From Pseudomonadota bacterium (lineage in GTDB: Bacteria > Pseudomonadota > Gammaproteobacteria > Pseudomonadales > Pseudohongiellaceae): 64,000 nucleotides of DNA. Positions 1 to 8,725 of the stretch are shown here, piece by piece; position 1 is the first letter of the stretch, and every line of letters begins with the position of its first letter. The stretch is taken from positions 1 to 64,000 of the forward strand of contig JAQBSZ010000021.1 of assembly GCA_027623555.1 (NCBI GenBank), given 5' to 3'. The notes under the pieces were generated by a model. The model was not told the origin of the DNA. It ran no database searches and was given only the letters and a program-made list of their open reading frames with translations. The position numbers were made by a program, and so were the translations under genes.

Positions 1-240
1 CCACCGAAACAAATGCTGAAGGCAGCATGACTTCTACTTTTGAAACTAGTTAAAAAAGGGATGATTACCGGCCGAAAGTGGTAGTTGTCTGACTAACGGT
101 CTTTGCTAAGACTGACTTTTGATCTGGATCTGGCAGCATCCAAGCCCCTGAAAAGGCGGGTGCTGCCACCCAGAAAACCTCCAGAAACATCGAATCCAAA
201 CCTAATTACCCAACACTAATTACAATTAGACGAATCCGTC
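1..240. other. Left-edge stretch without an assigned gene
   Basis: No gene can be supported here. One frame on the plus strand is open from the edge to a TAA at 51-53, which could be the tail of an upstream gene, but 17 codons prove nothing. A hairpin with a 7-bp stem (GGCAGCA at 132-138, TGCTGCC at 161-167) may be extended by CCC/GGG pairing. It is not followed by a T run on either strand, so it is a weak terminator candidate. The remainder is AT-rich and leads into the pilin promoter. Confidence 0.4.
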
Positions 241-268
241 TTGACTCTAAAATAACAACATCGATAAT
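241..268 (+). promoter_or_regulatory. Sigma-70-type promoter of the pilin gene
   Basis: TTGACT (241-246) and GATAAT (263-268) are separated by 16 bp and lie about 60 bp upstream of the pilin start. Each hexamer matches the sigma-70 consensus at five of six positions. A 5-bp dyad, AGACG at 228-232 and CGTCT at 237-241, abuts the -35 box. I see no GG-N10-GC sigma-54 element upstream, although sigma-54 control is common for major pilins. Assignment is by pattern and position only. Confidence 0.5.
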
Positions 269-327
269 CTCTGCTAATTACGCAACTACCTCTCCTCTAC
301 CCACAGGTTCTAAGCAAGGTTTAAGCC

Positions 328-744
328 ATGATTCAGAAGAAACAACAAGGCTTTACACTCATAGAACTGATGATAGTCACCGCCATTATCGGCATCCTGG
401 TCTCAGTAGCACTCCCGGCCTACGATCTCTACCGCAACCGCGCTCGCTTCTCTGAAGCCATACTGGCGATAGGTTTCTATCGCGCTGCAATCCTGGTGCA
501 GGCTCATTCCGACCGGTTTAACTCGCTGGCGGACGTAGATGCCGGCACCAACGGCATTCCACCCACCCAGGCCCAGGCAGCCAGCACTCACGGGATCGAT
601 GTAGTGGATGGGGTAATTACTGTTATCTGGATGGCCGATGGCACTGATCTGGCAGGCACGACTTATACACTGGCTGCTCAAGGTGTAACCCCGCCCGTTC
701 AATGGGTAAGCGGCGGCAGCTGCGAAATTGGTGGCTACTGCTAA
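328..744 (+). CDS. pilA: Type IV pilin (PilA-like major or minor pilin)
   Basis: This 138-residue protein begins with a short basic leader ending in Gly, followed by FTLIELMIV. That is the type IVa prepilin signature: PilD would cut after the Gly, and the Glu at mature position 5 is present. The next 20 residues form the hydrophobic assembly helix. The C-terminal region has two cysteines (SCEIGGYC), consistent with a disulfide-bonded loop. The ATG follows AAGG with 8-nt spacing. It sits just upstream of the pilus assembly genes pilBCD and faces a TfpZ-like accessory gene. Whether it is the major pilin cannot be settled from sequence. At 138 residues it is of ordinary pilin length. Confidence 0.88.
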   Translation: MIQKKQQGFTLIELMIVTAIIGILVSVALPAYDLYRNRARFSEAILAIGFYRAAILVQAHSDRFNSLADVDAGTNGIPPTQAQAASTHGIDVVDGVITVIWMADGTDLAGTTYTLAAQGVTPPVQWVSGGSCEIGGYC

Positions 745-780
745 AGAAACGAATCGCTACTCCTTGTCCTTTTCTTGACA

Positions 781-1518
781 TTAATCTTCCTCAACGGCGT
801 CAGTATTCCTGACATACTGATTGCCAAAGAACTCGCGCAGCGACCTTGCTCCACTGTCGTAGCAAACATAGCCACTGGTAATTGAAGAGATGAACTTGGC
901 GAGCCGGCAGGAATCCTGCAATCGATCTATAAGATCTTCGCTTAACGTACTACGCACAGCTGCTTCGCGGCGAAACGCTGCAATAACTTCTGATTCGGAT
1001 TTCGGGAGCGGCCGATAGCGATCGGTTTGTATGTACAAAGGATCACCGATGAACTGGCTGCGAATGGAGACTATATCGGCCTGGATCTCGTTCTCCGGCA
1101 ATTGAGTATACACAAGCTTCGGATAAGGTCCCGGGTAGTCTTCGAGTAATAAAGGATCCTTGCCGAATTCCGCGAAATCCTGTGATGCAACGCTGTAAAT
1201 GGTGTCATAAGCCAGAATCAAAGCGATTGGACGTTCTGTATAAACGATCCACATACCTGCCGCCATGCAGCCTATTTGGGCAATCACTATACAGCTAAGG
1301 TCAAACTTCAGGCCAGGCTTGCCAGCCTTGAAAACAATTAGTGTAAGCAGAGGCCCAAGCACCAGATCCACTCCGATAACGATGCGCAGGCCAGTCCATC
1401 CACCATCGATACTAAAAAGAATCCCGGGATACCAGACGAGCAAGATAACGGCCAGGAGAACTAAAAATACTGCCAGACTGATGGAAAAATGAATCGCAAA
1501 TGCCTTCCATCGACTCAT
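781..1518 (-). CDS. tfpZ: TfpX/TfpZ-family type IV pilin accessory protein
   Basis: This 245-residue protein has hydrophobic segments near residues 10-32, 45-65 and 75-100, then a soluble periplasm-type domain. The N-terminal pattern (MSRWKAF, a membrane span ending in VWYPG, then a [15 protein letters not shown] stretch) is what I recall for TfpX/TfpZ proteins. These are encoded beside their cognate pilin in Pseudomonas and help its assembly or stability. Here the gene faces pilA from the opposite strand with only 36 bp between the stops, so the two are not co-transcribed. Two cysteines near the C-terminus (SCRLAKF and YVCYDSG) could form a disulfide. The family assignment rests on recalled similarity. 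Confidence 0.7.
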   Translation of the reverse strand: MSRWKAFAIHFSISLAVFLVLLAVILLVWYPGILFSIDGGWTGLRIVIGVDLVLGPLLTLIVFKAGKPGLKFDLSCIVIAQIGCMAAGMWIVYTERPIALILAYDTIYSVASQDFAEFGKDPLLLEDYPGPYPKLVYTQLPENEIQADIVSIRSQFIGDPLYIQTDRYRPLPKSESEVIAAFRREAAVRSTLSEDLIDRLQDSCRLAKFISSITSGYVCYDSGARSLREFFGNQYVRNTDAVEED

Positions 1519-1578
1519 AAATTTACCTCAGATCAATGCGTACTGGCCCAAAATTAAGTGAGTCCGAAAAACCACAGC

Positions 1579-1584
1579 TATAAT
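1579..1584 (+). promoter_or_regulatory. Possible -10 box upstream of pilB
   Basis: A perfect TATAAT lies 47 bp upstream of the pilB start, in the gap between the divergent tfpZ and pilB genes. No good -35 hexamer is found 16-18 bp upstream, so this could be an activator-dependent promoter or a chance match in AT-rich DNA. Confidence 0.3.
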
Positions 1585-1631
1585 TATAGAACCCATCTGA
1601 AATCTTTAAAACAACACAGTTATCGGACATC

Positions 1632-3320
1632 GTGTCAGCAATCATGGGGGGACTGGCCAGGAGGCTGGTCACCGACAAACTTCTCGATGAATCCCAAGTC
1701 GCTGCTGCAATTAGTTTAGCGGCAAGGGATAATATTCCTTTCGTGGCTCAGTTGGTGTCCAGCAATCAAATCTCTGAGCGTTCCATTGCTGTCGTGGCTG
1801 CACAGGAGTTTGGAATTCCTGTGCTCGATCTCGATGCGTTTGATCCAAAATTTTTCCCGACTGAATTGGTCGATAACAAGCTACTGAAGAAACATAACGT
1901 ACTTCCCCTTTACCAACACAGCAACAAACTCTATATCGCAGTAGCGGATCCAGCCAACAGCACCGCATTGGATGAAATAAAATTCCACACCGGGATGCCC
2001 GTCGAACCTGTCGTGGTGGAGCAAGATAAACTAAGCCGGATTATTGGAAAACTGCTCACTAGCAGTAAATATGCGCTCGAACCTGCTACCCGGGTAGGGG
2101 CATCGCTAGCACAAACAATAGATTTAGGTGCGGACCTTGAATCTGCCCTGCACAATCCTTCTGAGGAAGCCCCAATTGTAGGATTCGTCAATAACTTGCT
2201 GCAGGATGCCATCCGTAAAGTAGCCTCGGATATTCACATTGAACCCTATGAAAAGGCCTATCGAATCCGGTTTCGCGTGGACGGTATTCTCCAGGAAGTT
2301 AATCGGCCCCCGATCAGTATGGCCAACCGCATTGCCTCCAGGCTGAAAATCATGTCGCAAATGGATATTTCTGAACGGCGCATTCCCCAGGATGGACGTA
2401 TCAAGCTCAAGCTATCCAGCACGCGTGCCATCGATTTCCGAGGCAATACGCTGCCCACGTTATGGGGTGAAAAGATTGTACTTCGATTGTTGGATCCCGC
2501 GTCAACGCGGCTGGGCATCGATGAACTCGGCTATGAAGATTGCCAGAAACAGCTGTATCTCGGGGCCCTGCGTCTGAACCAGGGGCTTATTCTGGTGACC
2601 GGTCCAACCGGTAGCGGCAAGACGGTTTCCCTCTATACCGGTCTAAATATCCTCAACACAGCAGAACGCAATATATCGGCAGCCGAGGATCCAGTGGAGA
2701 TCAATCTGGAAGGCATCAACCAGCTTGCGGTAAACAATAAGATCGGACTGAATTTTGCGGCAGCCCTGCGTGCGTTTCTACGGCAGGATCCCGATGTAGT
2801 CATGGTTGGGGAGATTCGCGACCTGGAGACGGCCGAGATCGCCATCAGAGCTGCCCAGACGGGACATCTGGTGCTCTCAACGCTGCACACAACCAGCGCC
2901 TCAGAGACTATCACCCGGCTGCAGAACATGGGCATTCCGGCATTCAATCTAGCTACTTCCCTGAGCCTGATAATCGCCCAGCGACTGATACGCAGACTCT
3001 GCAATCTTTGTAAAGAAAGCGTGGAAATACCCGAAAAAGTATTGAGAGAAGAAGGATTTACATCAAAATTGCTTTCTGGGGCGCAGCTTTACCAGGCGGT
3101 GGGCTGCAAACACTGTAGCGATGGTTACAAGGGCAGAATCGGAATATATGAAGTAGTTCCCATTACTGACAGCCTGTCCCGGATTATCATGGCAGGCGGA
3201 AATTCCATTCAGATAGCGGACCAGTCCCAGGCTGAAGGTTTTCACAATCTGAGGCACTCAGCACTGTGCAAGGTGGCTCGCAGTCTGACCAGTCTCGAAG
3301 AAGCTAACAGACTGACTTAA
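1632..3320 (+). CDS. pilB: Type IV pilus extension ATPase PilB
   Basis: This cytoplasmic hexameric ATPase powers pilin polymerisation. The 562 residues carry an N-terminal GspE/MshEN domain (about 1-150) and a C-terminal secretion ATPase domain. It has a Walker A GPTGSGKT near residue 324, an Asp box and Walker B (DPDVVMVGEIRD) near 387, and a His box around STLHTT. A tetracysteine zinc site is visible as CNLC and CKHC. The usual RVNTLPT segment reads RGNTLPT here. The GTG at 1632 gives the family's usual N-terminal length; an ATG at 1644 is an alternative, and neither has a strong ribosome site. pilC follows after 83 bp. Confidence 0.95.
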   Translation: MSAIMGGLARRLVTDKLLDESQVAAAISLAARDNIPFVAQLVSSNQISERSIAVVAAQEFGIPVLDLDAFDPKFFPTELVDNKLLKKHNVLPLYQHSNKLYIAVADPANSTALDEIKFHTGMPVEPVVVEQDKLSRIIGKLLTSSKYALEPATRVGASLAQTIDLGADLESALHNPSEEAPIVGFVNNLLQDAIRKVASDIHIEPYEKAYRIRFRVDGILQEVNRPPISMANRIASRLKIMSQMDISERRIPQDGRIKLKLSSTRAIDFRGNTLPTLWGEKIVLRLLDPASTRLGIDELGYEDCQKQLYLGALRLNQGLILVTGPTGSGKTVSLYTGLNILNTAERNISAAEDPVEINLEGINQLAVNNKIGLNFAAALRAFLRQDPDVVMVGEIRDLETAEIAIRAAQTGHLVLSTLHTTSASETITRLQNMGIPAFNLATSLSLIIAQRLIRRLCNLCKESVEIPEKVLREEGFTSKLLSGAQLYQAVGCKHCSDGYKGRIGIYEVVPITDSLSRIIMAGGNSIQIADQSQAEGFHNLRHSALCKVARSLTSLEEANRLT

Positions 3321-3403
3321 CAGATAATTATTCTGGACATGGCGTAGACGTGGTATAGTTGGCGATGTCCATCCTAACACCTGACTAATCGCTGAGGTGA
3401 GCT

Positions 3404-4621
3404 ATGGCAACAGAAGCCGTACAAAATGTTTACTTATGGCAGGGTACCGACAAAAACGGTAACAAGACCAAGGGTGAAATACAGGGCAGTAGCCAGGCAC
3501 TGGTGAAAGCCCAGCTGCGCAAGCAGGGCGTCAATCCAACCAAGGTTCGCAAGAAAACCAAGGAAATCTTCGGCCCTAAAAAGCAGAAGATCAAGCCAGG
3601 CGATATTGCTGTCTTTACTCGGCAATTGGCAACTATGATGAAATCAGGTATTCCTCTGGTGCAGTCGTTTGAGATCGTCGGTGAAAGTCTAGAGAATCCA
3701 TCCATGCGTAAACTGGTTATGCAAATTCGGGATGATGTCGCGGCCGGTAATAATTTTGCCGATTGTATTCGCAAACACCCACGTTATTTCGATGACCTGT
3801 TCTGTAACCTGGTCGATGCAGGTGAACAATCCGGTGCGCTGGAAACCATGCTGGATCGTCTGGCAACTTATAAAGAAAAATCTGAAGCATTGAAAGCCAA
3901 GATCAAGAAGGCTATGAACTACCCCATTGGGGTTGTCGCTGTTGCGGTTATTGTTACCGGAATTTTGTTAGTGAAAGTGGTGCCGCAGTTCGCCGAAACG
4001 TTTTCAAGCTTCGGAGCCGAACTTCCAGCCTTTACCCTGCTGGTACTCAACCTCTCTGACTTTGCAATCGCCAATTGGTGGAAGGTGTTGATAGGCTTGG
4101 GGATTGGAGGCTACGTTTTCAAAGAAGCGAAAATTAGGTCGAAAGCTTTTTCTAATTTCCTGGAAAGACTGTCATTAAAGCTCCCTATCATAGGGCCAAT
4201 CCTGAACAGCTCCTGTTACGCCAGGTTTACCCGTACGCTATCAACTACGTTCTCGGCCGGGGTGCCACTGGTTGATGCTCTCGATTCAGTAGCCGGAGCC
4301 ACGGGTAATATTGTCTATGCAACGGCGACTCATAAGATCAAGGATGATGTCACTACTGGCCAGCAGCTTAACTTCGCGATCAAGAACACCACTTTGTTTC
4401 CTACCATGATTACCCAGATGGTAGGTATCGGCGAGGAATCAGGTGCTCTGGACTCGATGCTCGATAAGTGTGCTACCTTCTACGAAGCTGAGGTTGACAA
4501 CGCTGTCGACGGATTGACTGCGCTCATGGAGCCGATGATTATGGCTGTCCTGGGTGTCCTGGTTGGCGGCCTGATGATTGCGATGTACCTGCCAATCTTC
4601 CAACTCGGCGCAGTGATGTAG
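3404..4621 (+). CDS. pilC: Type IV pilus inner-membrane platform protein PilC
   Basis: PilC is the polytopic inner-membrane protein on which PilB acts to add or remove pilin subunits. The 405 residues contain two GspF/T2SSF repeats: the first around residues 70-195 (FTRQLATMMKSGIPLVQS) and the second around 270-395 (FTRTLSTTFSAGVPLVDAL). Each has the conserved short Gly-Glu-x-Ser-Gly segment (AGEQSGALE and GEESGALD). Hydrophobic spans lie near 170-195, 220-240 and 375-400. The ATG is preceded by GAGGTGA at good spacing. It lies between pilB and pilD, and pilD starts 14 bp after its stop. Confidence 0.96.
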   Translation: MATEAVQNVYLWQGTDKNGNKTKGEIQGSSQALVKAQLRKQGVNPTKVRKKTKEIFGPKKQKIKPGDIAVFTRQLATMMKSGIPLVQSFEIVGESLENPSMRKLVMQIRDDVAAGNNFADCIRKHPRYFDDLFCNLVDAGEQSGALETMLDRLATYKEKSEALKAKIKKAMNYPIGVVAVAVIVTGILLVKVVPQFAETFSSFGAELPAFTLLVLNLSDFAIANWWKVLIGLGIGGYVFKEAKIRSKAFSNFLERLSLKLPIIGPILNSSCYARFTRTLSTTFSAGVPLVDALDSVAGATGNIVYATATHKIKDDVTTGQQLNFAIKNTTLFPTMITQMVGIGEESGALDSMLDKCATFYEAEVDNAVDGLTALMEPMIMAVLGVLVGGLMIAMYLPIFQLGAVM

Positions 4622-4635
4622 ACACGCACTATTGA

Positions 4636-5535
4636 ATGGCAATAATCGATCTCCTCTCGGCGAGTCCTGCTTTCCTCGTTACAATTTGCGTCGTCCTGGG
4701 CCTGCTAGTCGGAAGCTTCCTGAACGTTGTGGTGTATCGCCTGCCGATCATGCTGCAAAGAGACTGGAAGCAGCAGTGCTGCGAATACCTCGAAATAGAG
4801 AACTGCGTTCCTGATAGCAACGAGTCATCGGCAAAATTCGCAACGTTTAACTTACGTAAACCCGATTCCCATTGCCCCAATTGCAATCACAAAATCAAAC
4901 CTTGGGAGAATATCCCGGTACTCAGCTACCTGTTTCTAGGCGGTAAGTGTTCCAACTGCAAGATGTCGATTTCACTGCGTTATCCTTCTGTGGAATTAAT
5001 TAATGGCCTACTCTCGGGATTAGTCGCTTACACCTTCGGTGCCAGCTTGCTCACCCTTGCTCTCTTGATACTCGCATGGTCACTTGTGGCATTGACCCTG
5101 ATTGACTTCGACCATCAATTGCTACCTGATGACATCACGATACCCCTATTGTGGCTGGGATTGCTGGTTAATGCGGTAGACCTGGGCTTCGACGTCAGCC
5201 TGCAGGACGCTGTCATCGGCGCAATCGCTGGCTATCTGGTCTTGTGGAGTTTCTACTGGCTTTTCAAGCTCGCCACTGGCAAGGAAGGAATGGGCTACGG
5301 TGATTTCAAATTGCTGGCAGCGTTAGGAGCCTGGATGGGTTGGCAGAGTCTGCTCCCTATAATCATACTGTCCTCCCTGGTAGGTGCGATTCTCGGCCTG
5401 CTCATGATTGTTGCGATGGGGCGCGATAAGTCGGTACCGATGCCGTTTGGTCCTTTTCTGGCGGGAGCCGGCTTCATCATGCTGATCTGGGGACCGCAGG
5501 TCAGTACATTCTACTTGAACACAGTTGCAGGCTAG
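4636..5535 (+). CDS. pilD: Prepilin peptidase / N-methyltransferase PilD
   Basis: PilD cleaves the leader of prepilins at the Gly-Phe bond and methylates the new N-terminus, acting in the inner membrane. The 299 residues show the N-terminal methyltransferase-linked domain with two CxxC pairs (CPNC and CSNC, about residues 80-110) that bind zinc. The A24 aspartyl peptidase region follows, with its two catalytic aspartates in LIDFDHQLLPDD and GYGDFK. Several hydrophobic spans fill the rest. It follows pilC by 14 bp and would process the pilin encoded at 328-744. Length and motifs are typical. Confidence 0.96.
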   Translation: MAIIDLLSASPAFLVTICVVLGLLVGSFLNVVVYRLPIMLQRDWKQQCCEYLEIENCVPDSNESSAKFATFNLRKPDSHCPNCNHKIKPWENIPVLSYLFLGGKCSNCKMSISLRYPSVELINGLLSGLVAYTFGASLLTLALLILAWSLVALTLIDFDHQLLPDDITIPLLWLGLLVNAVDLGFDVSLQDAVIGAIAGYLVLWSFYWLFKLATGKEGMGYGDFKLLAALGAWMGWQSLLPIIILSSLVGAILGLLMIVAMGRDKSVPMPFGPFLAGAGFIMLIWGPQVSTFYLNTVAG

Positions 5536-5552
5536 ATGTTAGTCGCTTCCTC

Positions 5553-6158
5553 ATGTTTGTAGTTGGACTGACTGGAGGCATAGGCAGCGGAAAGTCGACA
5601 GTGGCACGGCTCTTCGCAGATCAAGGCATAAGCTCGGTGGACGCAGACGAACTGTCTCGTGAAGTTGTAGCACCCGGGTCGCCTGCACTCAGGGCAATTG
5701 CCGAACACTTCGGAACCGAAATCTTACTGGATAGTGGCGCATTGGACAGGAGTCAATTGCGGCATCTTGTGTTTGACGAACCGGAAGAAAGAAAGTGGCT
5801 GGAGAACTTGTTGCACCCGTTAATTGCCGATCTAATACAACTTGGATTACAGCAATGCTCATCCAAATATTGTCTGTTAGTGTCTCCTCTGCTTCTCGAA
5901 ACTGATCAACACAAATTCGTTGATAGAATTCTCGTTGTTGACGTGAATGAAGAGACGCAGATAGGCAGAACCCTGGAACGAGATGGCGGTAATACCACCA
6001 CCACCAGGGCGATAATCACCACACAGATGAAACGCGAAACCAGGTTGCAGAAAGCCGATGATGTACTTAACAACGAGCAATCGCCCGTTACGCTGAGAGA
6101 GGCCGTTGAGCATTTACACAATCGATACTTACAGATGGCGGAGAAAGCCAATGAGTAA
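5553..6158 (+). CDS. coaE: Dephospho-CoA kinase
   Basis: CoaE catalyses the last step of coenzyme A synthesis, phosphorylating the 3'-hydroxyl of dephospho-CoA with ATP in the cytoplasm. The 201 residues begin with a P-loop ([13 protein letters not shown]), followed by the conserved DAD segment and a helical lid. The length is normal for the family. It starts 17 bp after pilD, and the pilBCD-coaE-yacG order is a common gammaproteobacterial operon. The ribosome site is weak, suggesting coupling to upstream translation. The 3' end overlaps yacG by 8 nt. Confidence 0.95.
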   Translation: MFVVGLTGGIGSGKSTVARLFADQGISSVDADELSREVVAPGSPALRAIAEHFGTEILLDSGALDRSQLRHLVFDEPEERKWLENLLHPLIADLIQLGLQQCSSKYCLLVSPLLLETDQHKFVDRILVVDVNEETQIGRTLERDGGNTTTTRAIITTQMKRETRLQKADDVLNNEQSPVTLREAVEHLHNRYLQMAEKANE

Positions 6159-6351
6159 GGCAAGCATCAGAACAGTGTCTTGTCCGACCTGCCAGCAGAG
6201 CGTTGAATGGTCTGAGAAGTCTGATCACCGACCATTCTGCAGCGCACGCTGCAAGCTAATTGATTTTGGCGAGTGGGCGACTGAGAAACATAATATTCAG
6301 GGCGATCCCCTCCATCCTTCAGACGAAGATGACCCTGAACTACTGCAATAG
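6151..6351 (+). CDS. yacG: DNA gyrase inhibitor YacG (zinc finger protein)
   Basis: This 66-residue zinc protein has the four-cysteine motif CPTC ... FCSARC and the following conserved LIDFGEWA segment. In E. coli the family binds the GyrB C-terminal domain and inhibits gyrase. I chose the ATG at 6151, which overlaps the end of coaE by 8 nt and has GGAG 8 nt upstream. An in-frame upstream ATG at 6106 would add 15 residues unlike the family and lie deep inside coaE. The acidic C-terminal tail is typical. It is the last gene of the pilB-yacG series and ends 8 bp from the stop of the convergent gene. Confidence 0.93.
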   Translation: MSKASIRTVSCPTCQQSVEWSEKSDHRPFCSARCKLIDFGEWATEKHNIQGDPLHPSDEDDPELLQ

Positions 6352-6359
6352 AGTTTGGT

Positions 6360-8444
6360 TTACAGCGGGGTCCCCATGATAGCGGGCATGGGCATCCAGT
6401 AGAATTTGCTATTCTCAGAATGGACGTCGTTGTTCAGGAAGACGTAGAGTAAATCCCCATCTCTGGAGATGCGGATCTTTCTGATAGTTTCACCTTCAAG
6501 CAGTCCCAACTCAAAGTCTTCCAGAATCAAGTGAGTCTTCACATCGAAGAAATACAGTTTCTGATTATCCGTGGCGATAAACAAGGTGCCATCGGCACTA
6601 AAGGTAGCACTCACCGGCTCACTATTCAGGAACCATTCGCCGTCGTTATTATAATAATTCTCAGGATCCATATCCGCGATTGCGAAATCACCATCTCCAT
6701 AGTTTCCCGTCGGGCAAGTGTAAGCCAATCGGGTTCCATCGGGAGATATATCGAAGTCGGTACAGTTGCTACCAACTGGAATATCCGTACCTTGAACAAT
6801 ACTCAGCGCATTAGTACCGACATTGAAATTAAAGGTAGCCAGGTTGGTCGCATTAGCCAGGAACAAATGGTCGAGTACCGGGTCATACTCCACTCGAATT
6901 GGTTCTTCCAAGGGCAAGCTATTTATCAGAAAAACGCCGTTGCCGGTCATCAGACCTAGCCAGAGTTGTGTATCGGAATGAGGAATTCCATTCTCCGGAT
7001 CGAATCCTGCACCGTCAAACATTATGGCGAAGATGTTGCCGTTTTCGCCCAAAGCCAGGTCTCTGAGTGCAAAGCTATAGACATAGGAAGCACCCATATC
7101 ACCGAATAATTCCTGTGAGATGAAATTGTGACTAATAGCGCCAGTAAGCAAATCGAGCTTGTACAGCCGTTCTGATTCTGGATGTACTGTCATATAGAGC
7201 GAATTGTTCGCTTCATCCAGCGTGAACTGATTCGGAGCTGTATTAAATGAGTAGGTAGCGCCTGTTTCACCGCTAATCAGGTTTCTTTCTACCACGCGGT
7301 TTCGAATCAGGTCACCGACCAGGACCCAGCCATGGCAGAGCGGCACGAAGTCCTGGCTCGGCTCGACAATTAAGCCACCACCTAGTGCTGAAATCAGTGC
7401 ATCCGATGGCCCTGATTGCACAGCACCGAGGGACAGCGTCTCAAATATCCACGGATCAGTGCCCTCGATATATTCCATCCGCAAGGCGATCTGCTCATTA
7501 TTTAGATTAACACTCGGAACATCCAGGATTCCGGAGGTAATGGAATAAGTGGCCACGCCAGCGGCAACGTCGGTAGCAACTGGAGGCGTAAAAGAAGCAC
7601 AATCAAATAACTGGCTCCCGGACAGCGGTGGTGGACCCGGTGTGCCTCCAGTGACAGCCGCGAATGTCAGTTGAAAACGTAACTTATTGGGGTCGACCAG
7701 GCGAAATTGCGCGGCTACTTCCCCAAGAGTAGGTACTTCAATTATGGGCACTTCCAGGGTGAAGCCGTCGAATCGCGTCGTGTCTTTAGCAACCTCTGGT
7801 GGAGCACCTGGAGTAAATTGCAGTTGTGCGGTATCTGTTATCAGCCTTACGCCTACATAAGCGGGAATCTGCGATGTATCTACCGAACCAGGAGAAACAG
7901 TACTCTTGATTCTGAAGCCAACATAACGCCCGGTGCTCAATGCCGAATTTACAGCGCCAGTGACATCGGCCTGAATGACGGTTAGCCCGGCGGCATCGAT
8001 TGCAAGCAGCGGGGTTGCAAAACCAATTGAATAATCCGTGTATTCGATTTTGCCATTGTCAGAGAAGAAGGTCAGCTCAACCGGGGCCGAGCCATTCTGC
8101 ATGTACACGGTCTGGATGGGTAGGGTCAGCGTCGCCTGCGATACGGAACTGGTTTCGAAGAAATCGAATACGAAAGTAGCCGCGTCGATAAACTTCTCGC
8201 CGGTTACTGCCCATCCGCCTGAACTCACATAGGAAGCATTGGTCGCCGCACCGATGGTGCCTGGGGCAACGGGTTCCTCACCTTGGTCTAGGGGCTCAGG
8301 CTCTGGATTAGTCTCAACCAGCACCGCCGCATCTATCAGATCAGCAAAATCAGCGTGCAGGGTACTGGGAATATACAGTGTGGATACGCTCAGCAGGATG
8401 AGTAGCAGAGGAGAAAATCGAGTATAAAAGACTGGTTTCATCAT
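6360..8444 (-). CDS. Secreted protein of unknown function with a predicted beta-propeller C-terminal half
   Basis: I do not recognise this 694-residue protein. Residues 1-31 look like a Sec signal peptide (basic start, hydrophobic core, likely cut after LHA). Residues about 60-215 are beta-rich and rich in Thr, Ser and Val, resembling DNRLRE-type jelly-roll domains (paired ADVTGAVNSAL and GFRIKS segments). Residues about 370-690 hold repeated blade-like units (FTLDEANNSLYMTV, VEYDPVLDHLFLA, DISPDGTRLAYTC, ATFSADGTLFIAT, IRISRDGDLLYVF), typical of WD40/YVTN propellers. Cysteines are few. The gene is monocistronic and convergent with yacG. An extracellular or periplasmic binding or adhesive role is plausible; no function is claimed. 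Confidence 0.75.
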   Translation of the reverse strand: MMKPVFYTRFSPLLLILLSVSTLYIPSTLHADFADLIDAAVLVETNPEPEPLDQGEEPVAPGTIGAATNASYVSSGGWAVTGEKFIDAATFVFDFFETSSVSQATLTLPIQTVYMQNGSAPVELTFFSDNGKIEYTDYSIGFATPLLAIDAAGLTVIQADVTGAVNSALSTGRYVGFRIKSTVSPGSVDTSQIPAYVGVRLITDTAQLQFTPGAPPEVAKDTTRFDGFTLEVPIIEVPTLGEVAAQFRLVDPNKLRFQLTFAAVTGGTPGPPPLSGSQLFDCASFTPPVATDVAAGVATYSITSGILDVPSVNLNNEQIALRMEYIEGTDPWIFETLSLGAVQSGPSDALISALGGGLIVEPSQDFVPLCHGWVLVGDLIRNRVVERNLISGETGATYSFNTAPNQFTLDEANNSLYMTVHPESERLYKLDLLTGAISHNFISQELFGDMGASYVYSFALRDLALGENGNIFAIMFDGAGFDPENGIPHSDTQLWLGLMTGNGVFLINSLPLEEPIRVEYDPVLDHLFLANATNLATFNFNVGTNALSIVQGTDIPVGSNCTDFDISPDGTRLAYTCPTGNYGDGDFAIADMDPENYYNNDGEWFLNSEPVSATFSADGTLFIATDNQKLYFFDVKTHLILEDFELGLLEGETIRKIRISRDGDLLYVFLNNDVHSENSKFYWMPMPAIMGTPL

Positions 8445-8725
8445 GTTCGTTAGAAAACTTCTATAATCTGTATAGTTTCAACAAGTTAGCGAAAATCGCA
8501 GTGAACTGCATCACAAATAGTCCAGATAAGTTTGAAATAGTCGCTTTTGTTGGTTCCACAGTGCTGTATCTGCCCGTCTGGCAAATACTTTATCACAAAA
8601 AGTGTGAAAAAATTGCAAATCGATAAAGGTTAAGTTCATTGATATCAGTAGCTTGCTGGCAATAATGGATTTTTTATCTAAATAAGCATCCATATCTACC
8701 TAGGAAGTATCAATTTTTTGAGATT

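Noticed and set aside
3-53. Open frame running from the window edge to TAA, possibly the end of an upstream gene
   Set aside because: Only 17 codons without a start or recognisable motif; any frame can be open this far by chance.
3331-3359. Possible promoter between pilB and pilC (TTCTGG ... TATAGT)
   Set aside because: The -35 match is poor at 17-bp spacing and the better TGGACA is only 14 bp away; not convincing.
8511-8693. 60-codon minus-strand frame between the Nudix gene and the orphan secreted gene
   Set aside because: No ribosome site or family resemblance, AT-rich, and short enough to be chance.
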